Positions 1 to 5,961 of a DNA stretch of 5,961 nucleotides are shown one piece after another (positions within the stretch are counted from its first letter, which is position 1; each line of letters begins with the position of its first letter). A model generated the notes under the pieces. It was not told where the DNA came from. It worked only from the letters and a program-made list of their open reading frames with translations, and did no database searches. The DNA comes from Hyphomonadaceae bacterium. GTDB lineage: Bacteria > Pseudomonadota > Alphaproteobacteria > Caulobacterales > Aquidulcibacteraceae. The DNA is taken from contig JALOSP010000097.1 in assembly GCA_025458365.1 (NCBI GenBank), forward strand, positions 1-5,961, in the 5' to 3' direction. The position numbers and the translations under genes were made by a program.

Positions 1-188
1 CCGGGGCAGAAGTAGGGCCCGTTGAAGATCTCCTGCAGGCACAGGATCTGGACGCCCTTCTTGCCGGCGTCGTGGATCATGGGCAGGTGCTTCTCGAGCA
101 TGGCGGCCTGGATCTCGGCCACCGACCTGGATTCGTCGTTGATGGGATTAGAGGCCTGGATCAGACCGGAAAGCACTTTGCGCGCCAT
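1..188 (-). CDS. Beta-ureidopropionase-like nitrilase-superfamily amidohydrolase, N-terminal fragment
   Basis: The first 62 codons of a gene that continues past the left edge. The start ATG (188-186) follows a strong AAGGAG, so it is well supported. The peptide opens MARKVLSGLIQ (the first beta strand of the nitrilase fold), passes NPINDES, and reaches VQILCLQEIFNGPYFCP. That last stretch is characteristic of beta-ureidopropionase and N-carbamoylputrescine amidase enzymes. Glu53 in LQEIF sits where the family's catalytic Glu of the Glu-Lys-Cys triad lies; the Lys and Cys would lie outside the window. Beta-ureidopropionase is cytoplasmic and hydrolyses N-carbamoyl-beta-alanine to beta-alanine, CO2 and ammonia in reductive pyrimidine breakdown. 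This is preferred over the putrescine enzyme because of the NPINDES and IFNGPYFCP wording, but the fragment cannot settle substrate. It directly abuts the truncated pstA, an unusual neighbour; such genes normally sit with dihydropyrimidinase and preT/preA. Confidence 0.85.
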   Translation of the reverse strand, partial: MARKVLSGLIQASNPINDESRSVAEIQAAMLEKHLPMIHDAGKKGVQILCLQEIFNGPYFCP

Positions 189-196
189 GAACCTTG

Positions 197-202
197 CTCC
201 TT
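197..202 (-). promoter_or_regulatory. Shine-Dalgarno site of the nitrilase-family gene
   Basis: On the minus strand the bases read AAGGAG, eight bases ahead of the ATG at 188. This is the strongest ribosome binding site in the window and fixes the start. Its first two bases belong to the TAA stop codon of the upstream pstA frame (203-201), so the two genes could be translationally coupled. Confidence 0.8.
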
Positions 203-803
203 AGTTGGTGACCAGCGTGCTGGTCTCCTTGGCGATGTCGCCCTTCCAGGTCTCGGCGTCGCGCGCGGTGCGGCTACGCGCCGCCTCCTTGGCGTCGCGC
301 GCCGCCTTCTGCCGATCCACCAGGTCGTGGTGGGTGGAGAAGTACGGCAGGCTCTTGCCGATGACAGACGGGTCTGCCGCGATCTGCCGGGCCAGAGGCA
401 CGGCGGCCACCGGGGCTGCCATCTCGAACAGGTCATACATCGTGCCATTGGCTTCGGCGCCGGGGAAGCGGCGCAGCAATTCGTCCTGGACCAAGCCGTA
501 GAAGTCGCCCTCCTGCCGGATGGTTGCGGGATCGCGGGTCCCTGCAGGGTCGGCCTTCTCAGGCGTGACCTGGACCGTCAAGTCCAGCCGGTATTCGGTC
601 AGGGCATTGCGCGACTGGATCATGATCGAGCCCAGCAACACCAAGCACGACAGGGCAGCAACCGCCACCATGGCAAGGCTGAACCAGCCAAACCGCTTTT
701 CGGCGGCATGGCGCGCCTTGGCCCGCATGCCCAACATGGCACGGCGGGCGTCCGCAGCGCCCGGTGCGGTGCCCGTCACGTCTGGAACCGGAGCGTCAGT
801 CAT
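201..803 (-). CDS. pstA: Truncated phosphate ABC transporter permease PstA (DUF3333-type N-terminal region only)
   Basis: A 200-residue frame whose ATG (803-801) overlaps the pstC stop by 8 bases (ATGACTGA), typical of coupled pst permease genes. Residues 1-38 are cytoplasmic and basic (RAKARHAAEKRF). Residues 39-63 form one membrane helix. Residues 64 to about 155 look like the periplasmic DUF3333 region of alphaproteobacterial PstA, including LVQDELLRRFPG and IAADPSVIGKSL. Full-length PstA of this type is usually over 400 residues, with the remainder being the ABC permease domain that forms the phosphate channel with PstC and docks PstB. None of that domain is present: there are no further membrane helices and no EAA loop. 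The last ~40 residues (from about 160) are charged, Ala/Arg/Lys-rich and do not resemble PstA as I know it. 39 of those 41 codons end in G or C, a higher share than just upstream. I infer a deletion, rearrangement or assembly join near 320-345. The protein should not function as a permease. Confidence 0.75.
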   Translation of the reverse strand: MTDAPVPDVTGTAPGAADARRAMLGMRAKARHAAEKRFGWFSLAMVAVAALSCLVLLGSIMIQSRNALTEYRLDLTVQVTPEKADPAGTRDPATIRQEGDFYGLVQDELLRRFPGAEANGTMYDLFEMAAPVAAVPLARQIAADPSVIGKSLPYFSTHHDLVDRQKAARDAKEAARSRTARDAETWKGDIAKETSTLVTN

Positions 804-2193
804 ATTTTTCCCGATACTTCTGGACCACGCGCAAGGCGATCACATTCAAGACCAGCGTAACCAGGAACAGCACGAAACCGAGCGCAAAAGCCGCCTGGGT
901 CTTGGGGCTGTCATATTCCTGGTCGCCGGTCAGCAGGGTCACGATCTGGACAGTGACCGTGGTCACCATGTCGAGCGGATTGGCTGTCAGATTGGCGTTC
1001 TGGCCTGCCGCCATGGTCACGATCATGGTCTCGCCCAGAGCGCGCGACACACCCAGCAGGACCGAGCCCACAATACCCGGCAGGGCCGCTGGCAGGATTA
1101 CCTTGGAAATCGTCTCCGAGCGGGTGGCACCCATTGCCATCGACCCGTCCCGCAGGGACTGGGGAACTGCATTGATGACATCGTCTGACAGGGAGGAGAT
1201 GAACGGGATGATCATGATACCCATGACAAGCCCCGCCGCCAGCGCGCTTTGACTGGCCACATCCAGCCCCACCGCCATGCCCAGATCGCGGACGACCGGA
1301 GCCACCGTGAGCAGGGCAAAGAACCCGTAGACCACCGTCGGGATGCCCGCCAGCAATTCGAGGACCGGCTTCAGTGCGGCGCGTGCCTTGGGGCTGGCAT
1401 ATTCGGAAAGATAGACCGCCGAACCCAGTCCGACCGGCACCGCCACCACCATCGCGATCAGCATGATCAGCACGGTCCCCAGAAACAGCGGCACTGCCCC
1501 GAAGGCGCCTGACTGGCCGACCTGATCGGAGCGGATGGCGACCTGAGGGCTCCATTGCAGCCCGGTGAGGAAGGAGAAAGGGCTGTAGCTGGAGAAGAAT
1601 TTCACGGTCTCGAACAACAGCGACAGCACGATACCGGCAGTGGTCAGAATGGCGATCCCGGCTGCAAGCCCCATGCCCCATTGCATGGCGGTCTCAACCG
1701 CATTGCGGGCCCTGAAACCGGTTGACACCGCCTTGCGCGACGCCAGCCATCCGGCCAGACCAGCAACAATCAGCAACATCATCCCGATCACGCCGGAAAC
1801 AGCCTGCGCTGTGTTGATGGCGCGCGCGGCATCCTCCAGCGCAGGGCTGGTCTGGCTCGCCATGCCGCCTCCCGCAAGCCTGTGGGCATCGATCAGGAAC
1901 AGGGCCCGCGCATCCTGAGAACCCGACTGGATCGCCTCAGGCAATGCACCGGCCACAAAACTGTTGACCACCATTGGAGCAGCGATCAGCCACACCACAC
2001 CTGCCGCAAGGACCGGCAGCAAGGTGGCCAGCATGGCATAAGCGGCATGAAACACCGGACGCGAGTGCAAGCGCTCGTTGCCGCCAGCCAGCGCGATGGC
2101 ACGCCCGTGGGCATCCCGCCAAGCGAACAGCGCGATCAGGCTGCACAACGCCAGAGCGACCCAACCGAAAGGAAAACTGCCCCATTGGGCCAT
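796..2193 (-). CDS. pstC: Phosphate ABC transporter permease PstC
   Basis: Inner-membrane permease subunit that pairs with PstA to carry phosphate delivered by PstS, powered by PstB. At 465 residues it is longer than E. coli PstC (about 320). The extra length is an N-terminal extension (about 1-165) with hydrophobic segments near 9-27, 50-73 and 130-150 and a polar stretch between the last two, as known for long alphaproteobacterial PstC proteins. The core begins near 173 and includes FSFLTGLQWSPQ (207-218), then GAFGAVPLFLGT (229-240), then membrane segments near 231-255, 276-302, 313-335, 371-398 and 433-457. The cytoplasmic EAA-type loop that contacts the ATPase is at about 352-385 (AMGATRSETISKVILPAALP followed by GI). 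The ATG at 2193 follows only a weak GGGGCGGG purine stretch. I saw no frameshift or missing motif. A candidate Pho box lies 82 bases upstream of the start. With its partner PstA truncated, it may have no channel partner unless one is encoded elsewhere. Confidence 0.95.
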   Translation of the reverse strand: MAQWGSFPFGWVALALCSLIALFAWRDAHGRAIALAGGNERLHSRPVFHAAYAMLATLLPVLAAGVVWLIAAPMVVNSFVAGALPEAIQSGSQDARALFLIDAHRLAGGGMASQTSPALEDAARAINTAQAVSGVIGMMLLIVAGLAGWLASRKAVSTGFRARNAVETAMQWGMGLAAGIAILTTAGIVLSLLFETVKFFSSYSPFSFLTGLQWSPQVAIRSDQVGQSGAFGAVPLFLGTVLIMLIAMVVAVPVGLGSAVYLSEYASPKARAALKPVLELLAGIPTVVYGFFALLTVAPVVRDLGMAVGLDVASQSALAAGLVMGIMIIPFISSLSDDVINAVPQSLRDGSMAMGATRSETISKVILPAALPGIVGSVLLGVSRALGETMIVTMAAGQNANLTANPLDMVTTVTVQIVTLLTGDQEYDSPKTQAAFALGFVLFLVTLVLNVIALRVVQKYREKYD

Positions 2194-2213
2194 CGATACC
2201 CGCCCCGACCTGA

Positions 2214-2228
2214 AGCTGCCGCGCAGCT
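2214..2228 (-). repeat. Short hairpin in the pstC leader
   Basis: A perfect 6-bp inverted repeat (AGCTGC / GCAGCT) with a 3-base loop, 20-35 bases upstream of the pstC ATG. It has no U-tract, so it is not an intrinsic terminator. It could form in the pstC leader RNA and influence translation, or it may be chance in GC-rich DNA. Confidence 0.35.
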
Positions 2229-2274
2229 GTCACACTTCTTTCGGTGCGCCGTAGTTGGGAGTCGCGTCGCATGC

Positions 2275-2292
2275 ATAACATTTCCATGACAC
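2275..2292 (-). promoter_or_regulatory. Candidate Pho box (PhoB binding site) upstream of pstC
   Basis: Read toward pstC, the bases are GTGTCAT GGAA ATGTTAT: two 7-base direct repeats at the 11-base pitch of the Pho box. Compared with the CTGTCAT-N4-CTGTCAT consensus, the first half matches 6 of 7 bases and the second 5 of 7. It lies in the 134-base phoR-pstC gap, 82 bases ahead of the pstC start and in its orientation, where PhoB would be expected to activate pstC-pstA under phosphate limitation. No clear -10 hexamer is visible downstream, which is common for PhoB-activated alphaproteobacterial promoters. Sequence match and location are seen; PhoB binding is inferred. Confidence 0.55.
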
Positions 2293-2327
2293 TTCTGCGA
2301 CGGCCGGTAGCCGCATCGAGAAGTCGA

Positions 2328-3815
2328 TCACGGCTGCGGCAGATAAGCGCCGAATGCGGTTCCCTGTCCCGGCCGCGTCTCCACGATCAGGCCGCCCCGG
2401 TGGCGGGTCAGGATATGCTTGACAATCGCCAGTCCCAATCCGGTGCCGGGCACCAGGTGGGCGGTGGAGTCCACCCGGTAGAATCGCTCTGCCAGGCGTG
2501 GAAGCAGTTGCGGGTCGATGCCGGGTCCGTCATCCTCGACCCGCAAAACGGCATAGGTGCGCCCGGTTTCCTGTTCGGGCGATGTCAGTGGCAGGCGCGC
2601 GGCATCGTCCCAGCGGCGCCCGGCAGCGACCACCGCCCCTGCCCGCTCCTGACCCGGCTCCAGCACAATCCGGACAGTGCCACCCGGTGGCCCATATTTG
2701 ATGGCATTATCGGTCAAATTGGTGATCAATTGCTGGACTTGGTCCCAATCGCCACGCACCATCACCGGATCCTGGGGCACATCCGTCCTGAACGTGATCT
2801 CGGCTGCGAGTGGCGACTTTTCGATAGCTTCCACGGCTTCGAGAAGACCTGCACGCAAATCGAATTGCGATGTCGGCCTGACATGCTCGTTGATCTCGAT
2901 CCGTGACAGGGAGAGGAGGTCTGCAATCAGGCGCCCCATTCGCAGGCCCTGTTCGTGCATGATCCCCAGAAAGCGGGCATGCGACGCCGGATCGTCGCGG
3001 GCTGGGCCCTGCAGGGTTTCGATGCAGCCGAGGATACTGGCCAGTGGTGTGCGCAATTCGTGACTGGCATTGGCCAGAAAGTCGGCCCTCATCCGCTCGG
3101 AGCGCCGGGCTTCTGTCCCGTCAATCAGCGTCAGCAGCACATAACGCAATCCATCGGCTTCGAAAGGAGCCACTGTGGCAGTTTCATGCTGCTCGATGGG
3201 GACGGTGGTCTCCAGACTGAAAACATGGGTCGGCCCACCTGCAATGACGCGGGCGATGGCATCGACCAGATCGGGCCGCCGCAATTGGGAATCGGCGCGG
3301 ATCCCGATCTTGGCGAGTGAGAAACGCTGCAAGCCCGCTGCATTGGCCGCCCGCAGCCGCCAGGCCGAATCGATGATCAGTACCGGCATCGGCGCCGCAT
3401 CCAGTGCGGCCAGCACGAAGGCCGGAAACCCCTGTACTCCAGGGGCCCGCTCCAGCCGCCCGGGCACCGGCATCGCAGGGTTGACCACTACGGCCACCGC
3501 AGGATCAGGCATCACGACAGGCTTGGGCTGAGGCAGCAGCCGGGTTGCCAGACTGACGGCCAGGGCGCCTGCGACCGCTGCAAGCAGGACAGGCACCGGA
3601 GCCGACAGCACACCGCCGCTGGCAACCATCAGACCGCCAGCCGCAGCCGCCCCGGTGGCCGGCAGCACGAGCGATGTCAGATTGGCGAAAGCCGTGCGGG
3701 ACTCAGGTGTGGGCATGGAGGGAACAATGCTGATGGTCATCGGGTTTGCCAAGGCGGGAATCACGCCGACCATTAAAGAAGCTTCATGTTGCAGGTTTTG
3801 CTTTGACCGCTGCAT
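2328..3815 (-). CDS. phoR: Phosphate regulon sensor histidine kinase PhoR
   Basis: Membrane histidine kinase that phosphorylates the response regulator PhoB when phosphate is low. The frame is open from a GTG at 3863. Residue numbers here count from that GTG, although I take the ATG at 3815 (residue 17) as start because GAGGG lies just upstream; its spacing is short. ATGs at 3773, 3740 and 3716 are possible but lack ribosome binding sites. A hydrophobic stretch (about 63-110, probably two helices) anchors the protein. A PAS-like domain covers about 145-250. The HisKA domain contains NASHELRTPLASILG with phospho-acceptor His268. The ATPase domain shows the N box (NLTDNAIKYG, Asn382/Asn386), G1 (DDGPGI, 444-449), F box (ERFYRVD) and G2 (GTGLGLAIV, 473-481). 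About 30 extra residues lie between the N-box strand and G1. Position upstream of pstC supports the Pho assignment. phoB is not in the window. Confidence 0.92.
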   Translation of the reverse strand: MQRSKQNLQHEASLMVGVIPALANPMTISIVPSMPTPESRTAFANLTSLVLPATGAAAAGGLMVASGGVLSAPVPVLLAAVAGALAVSLATRLLPQPKPVVMPDPAVAVVVNPAMPVPGRLERAPGVQGFPAFVLAALDAAPMPVLIIDSAWRLRAANAAGLQRFSLAKIGIRADSQLRRPDLVDAIARVIAGGPTHVFSLETTVPIEQHETATVAPFEADGLRYVLLTLIDGTEARRSERMRADFLANASHELRTPLASILGCIETLQGPARDDPASHARFLGIMHEQGLRMGRLIADLLSLSRIEINEHVRPTSQFDLRAGLLEAVEAIEKSPLAAEITFRTDVPQDPVMVRGDWDQVQQLITNLTDNAIKYGPPGGTVRIVLEPGQERAGAVVAAGRRWDDAARLPLTSPEQETGRTYAVLRVEDDGPGIDPQLLPRLAERFYRVDSTAHLVPGTGLGLAIVKHILTRHRGGLIVETRPGQGTAFGAYLPQP

Positions 3816-3978
3816 GTCCCTCGACACATGTGCAGTGCATGCTGGTTTTTCTGACCCTTGCACGACCCATCAGCCAGCCGCCCGGCGACAGGAGCCTGCA
3901 TGAAGCTCCCTTGACTGCTGGCGACGGGGGTCGACCTCTGTCAGCCTGCGGCAGACGCGAGTATGCGACTGTGTGGGG

Positions 3979-3995
3979 TGTCACCGAACATGACA
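3979..3995. repeat. Inverted repeat TGTCA-N7-TGACA upstream of the peptidase gene
   Basis: Two perfect 5-base arms separated by 7 bases, lying 29-45 bases upstream of the peptidase ATG. The arms match the TGTCA core of Pho half-sites but are inverted instead of direct, so this is not a standard PhoB site. It could be an operator for another dimeric regulator, or chance. Confidence 0.3.
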
Positions 3996-4012
3996 GCAAG
4001 ACGCCTGACCTG

Positions 4013-4018
4013 AGGGAG
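4013..4018 (+). promoter_or_regulatory. Shine-Dalgarno site of the M13 peptidase gene
   Basis: AGGGAG lies 5 bases before the ATG at 4024 and 8 bases before the in-frame ATG at 4027. Spacing does not decide between the two adjacent starts, which differ by one methionine. Confidence 0.7.
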
Positions 4019-4023
4019 AACAG

Positions 4024-5961
4024 ATGATGCGGAAGTTGATTGCAGGCGTTTCCAGCCTGGCCCTTGTAGCAGCCAGCTTTGGCGCGTCCGCCCATCCGGA
4101 CCATGACCATGATCACAACCCGTCGGTCGCTGCAAACAGCGCTGCAGCGCTATCCTACGACAGCGAAATCGAACTGCTGTTCGACGAGGTCACGTCGCGC
4201 GACGACAGTGTCGGCGGCCTCGTGGCGGAGCGTTACGGCACCTGGGGTGTGGATCTGGCCCAGAAGCAAAGCGACGTGACTCCCGGCAATGACTTCTTCC
4301 GGCACGTCAACGGGATGTGGCTCGACAATTTCGAAATTCCTGAAGACAAGGCAGACTTTGGCGCATTCAATGCACTCGGCGACCTGTCCGACCGGCAGGT
4401 CCGGGCGATCGTGGAAGAGGCCGCCACTGCCCGCAACCCGACCCGCCAGCAGCGCCAGATCGGCGCGCTCTATGCCTCCTACATGGATACCGACCGGCTG
4501 GAGCGCCTTGGTCTTGCGCCGTTGCAACCGGTTTTTGACGTGATCGACAGTGCCAACACGCCATTTGCCCTCCTGATGCTGGCCGCCCGGACTGACGGCG
4601 TTGCAATGCCGTTCTCGTTCTTTGTCAGCACGGACCGGCGCGATACCAGCAAGCACCAACTGGGCATGTCGCAAGGCGGCCTGGGCATGGGCGAGCGGGA
4701 TTTCTATCTGTCGGACGGGTCGAACTTCCCGGTTGTGAGAGCGGCCTACCTGACCTACCTGACCCGCCTGTTCGAACTGTCCGGCCATGCCGAGCCGGCT
4801 GCTGCGGCGCAGCGGGTGTTCGAGTTTGAAAAGCAGATCGCCGAGGTGCACTTCACACGTGCCGACAACCGCGATCCAACCAAGACGCTCAATACCCGCA
4901 CACTGGATGAGCTGCAGCGCGAAATCAGCTCGGTCCCATGGTCGCTGATGCTGGCCAGCGCCGGTGTGGATGTCTCCAAGGTCAATGATGTCAATGTGGG
5001 CCAGCCCAGCGCGATTGCAGGCACGGTTCGGGTCTGGAACCAGACGCCGGTCGCGACCTTGAAAGAATGGGCGCGGGTGCGGGCTCTGGCCTCGGCGGCT
5101 GACTTCCTGCCCAAGGCCTACCGGGATGCCTCATTCGAATATCGCAAGGTTCAAACCGGCCAGCCGGTCGAGCGGCCGCGTGACAAGCGCGGTATCGACC
5201 TGGTCAATGGCAGCTTTGGTGACGCCATCGGCCAGATCTACGTGGCCCGCCACTTCCCGCAGGCTTCGCGCGATGCGATTGCGGCTCTCGTGGTAAACGT
5301 GAAGGCAGCCACGCGCGCCCGCCTTCGCACCCTGGCATGGATGAGCGAAGACACCCGCAAGGAAGCCGAAGCCAAGCTTGACGCCTTCACCGTCAAGGTC
5401 GGTGTGCCGGAAGTCTGGGACAACAAGGACAGCGTCCAGATCACCCGCACTGATCTGATCGGCAACATGCGTCGGCTTGGGCGCTGGTCGCGTGAGGACA
5501 ATTTCGCCAAGCTGGGCAAGCCGGTGGACAAGCGCGAATGGGGCATGACGCCCCAGACCGTGAATGCCTATTACAGCCCGCTGAACAACGAGATCGTCTT
5601 CCCGGCAGCAATCCTGCAACCGCCGTTCTTCGATCCGGCTGCCGACCCTGCGGTGAACTACGGCGGGATCGGTGCGGTGATCGGCCACGAGATCCTGCAC
5701 GGATTTGATGATTCTGGTCGCCGGTTCGACGCCCAAGGCCGCCAGCGCGACTGGTGGACCGCCGAAGACAATGCCCGCTTCGTGGAACGGTCGGACAAGC
5801 TGGTGGCTCAATACAACACCTACGAGCCACTGCCCGGGCTGTTTGTGAACGGACGCATTTCACTCGGTGAAAACATCGCCGATCTGGGGGGGATCACCGT
5901 GGCACTCGATGCCTATCGGGCTTCGCTCGGTGGACAGCCGGCGCCGGTTCTGGATGGCTTT
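4024..5961 (+). CDS. Secreted M13-family (neprilysin/PepO-like) zinc metallopeptidase, C-terminus cut off
   Basis: An uninterrupted frame of 646 codons that runs off the right edge. Residues 1-23 form a signal peptide: MMRK, a hydrophobic core, then ASA before His24, a signal peptidase I site. There is no lipobox Cys, so a soluble periplasmic or exported protein is expected. The mature end begins with a His/Asp run (HPDHDHDH, 24-31). The M13 N-terminal domain starts with DFFRHVNGMWL (90-100) and fills the middle. The catalytic domain shows the substrate-binding NAYY motif (514-517), zinc motif HEILH (His555, Glu556, His559) and ENIADLGG with third zinc ligand Glu616 and Asp620. The NAYY-to-zinc spacing (41 residues) equals neprilysin's. 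Roughly 50-80 residues are missing, including the region of the catalytic His and substrate-binding Arg that neprilysin has near its end. These enzymes cleave peptides of limited size; the substrate here is unknown. It is divergent from phoR, with no clear functional link to phosphate. Confidence 0.95.
   Translation, partial: MMRKLIAGVSSLALVAASFGASAHPDHDHDHNPSVAANSAAALSYDSEIELLFDEVTSRDDSVGGLVAERYGTWGVDLAQKQSDVTPGNDFFRHVNGMWLDNFEIPEDKADFGAFNALGDLSDRQVRAIVEEAATARNPTRQQRQIGALYASYMDTDRLERLGLAPLQPVFDVIDSANTPFALLMLAARTDGVAMPFSFFVSTDRRDTSKHQLGMSQGGLGMGERDFYLSDGSNFPVVRAAYLTYLTRLFELSGHAEPAAAAQRVFEFEKQIAEVHFTRADNRDPTKTLNTRTLDELQREISSVPWSLMLASAGVDVSKVNDVNVGQPSAIAGTVRVWNQTPVATLKEWARVRALASAADFLPKAYRDASFEYRKVQTGQPVERPRDKRGIDLVNGSFGDAIGQIYVARHFPQASRDAIAALVVNVKAATRARLRTLAWMSEDTRKEAEAKLDAFTVKVGVPEVWDNKDSVQITRTDLIGNMRRLGRWSREDNFAKLGKPVDKREWGMTPQTVNAYYSPLNNEIVFPAAILQPPFFDPAADPAVNYGGIGAVIGHEILHGFDDSGRRFDAQGRQRDWWTAEDNARFVERSDKLVAQYNTYEPLPGLFVNGRISLGENIADLGGITVALDAYRASLGGQPAPVLDGF

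Larger units (their letters stand above)
3816..4023. promoter_or_regulatory. Divergent intergenic region between phoR and the M13 peptidase gene
   Basis: About 208 bases separate the chosen phoR start from the peptidase start (160 bases if phoR starts at the GTG at 3863). It must hold promoters for both directions. On the plus strand a weak sigma-70-like pair can be drawn (TGTCAG around 3939 and TATGCG at 3962-3967, 18-base spacer). On the minus strand, CTGTCAT (3996-3990) is a perfect Pho-box half-site, but the second half at the expected pitch is poor. Neither is strong enough for a firm promoter call. No tRNA, small gene or terminator is apparent. Confidence 0.4.

Noticed and set aside
72..1252. 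Plus-strand frames of 262, 222 and 162 residues opposite pstC, pstA and the nitrilase gene.
   Set aside because: The minus-strand products are recognisable families and tightly spaced; these frames are their complements.
2227..2244. A second Pho-box-like match on the plus strand (CTGTCAC ACTT CTTTCGG).
   Set aside because: The second half matches only 4 of 7 bases and it points away from pstC, toward the 3' end of phoR, where no plus-strand gene starts.
2298..2320. Possible terminator after phoR (CGGC-loop-GCCG in the gap).
   Set aside because: The stem is only 4-5 bp and no T-run follows on the minus strand, so it does not qualify as an intrinsic terminator.
2244..2906. A 220-residue plus-strand open frame across the phoR-pstC gap and the 3' part of phoR.
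   Set aside because: It is antisense to the PhoR ATPase domain with its N, G1, F and G2 boxes, and its product has no recognisable fold or membrane segment.
3813..3830. CATGT/ACATG inverted arms near the phoR start.
   Set aside because: Arms are 5 bases, flanking bases do not pair, and such repeats are common by chance.
3911..3939. TTGACT at 3911 as a -35 element for the peptidase promoter.
   Set aside because: No acceptable -10 hexamer lies 16-18 bases downstream.
4150..5811. Two long minus-strand open frames (233 and 226 residues) opposite the M13 peptidase gene.
   Set aside because: They lie antisense to a protein with a complete set of M13 motifs, show no recognisable domain, and are expected by chance in GC-rich coding DNA.

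Overview
The window looks like chromosomal DNA from a GC-rich alphaproteobacterium. Two features point that way: a PstA that starts with the long DUF3333-type N-terminal region, and a PhoR with the LPRLAERFYRVD form of the kinase core. Hyphomonadales/Maricaulales-like relatives are my best guess, but this rests on remembered family resemblance and no search was run. There are no RNA genes, insertion sequences, CRISPR arrays or tRNAs that I can see. Coding density is high, and no stretch longer than about 210 bases lacks a gene.

Minus strand, read right to left (about 3815 to 1): a phosphate-sensing histidine kinase (phoR, 2328-3815). Then a 134-base gap holding a good candidate Pho box (2275-2292). 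Then the phosphate ABC permease pstC (796-2193). Then pstA (201-803), whose start overlaps the pstC stop by 8 bases. The pstA frame is only 200 codons long: it keeps the N-terminal anchor and periplasmic region but stops before the ABC permease domain. Directly after it, with its ribosome binding site sharing bases with the pstA stop codon, comes the 5' end of a nitrilase-superfamily amidohydrolase, most like a beta-ureidopropionase (1-188, cut by the window edge). In most alphaproteobacteria this order continues pstC-pstA-pstB-phoU-phoB, so the pst operon appears broken inside pstA and joined to a pyrimidine-catabolism-type gene.

Plus strand: a secreted M13-family (neprilysin/PepO-like) zinc metallopeptidase starts at 4024 and runs off the right edge. 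It is divergent from phoR across a roughly 200-base intergenic region with TGTCA-type half-sites and one inverted repeat.

How it fits together: PhoR would sense phosphate limitation, normally through the Pst transporter and PhoU, and phosphorylate PhoB (not in the window). PhoB would then activate pstC-pstA from the Pho box. As drawn, this operon cannot make a full PstC/PstA channel. Either a second pst locus exists, uptake uses another transporter, or the 320-345 junction is an assembly artefact. I found no convincing undescribed system. The PstA truncation/junction is the observation most worth checking.
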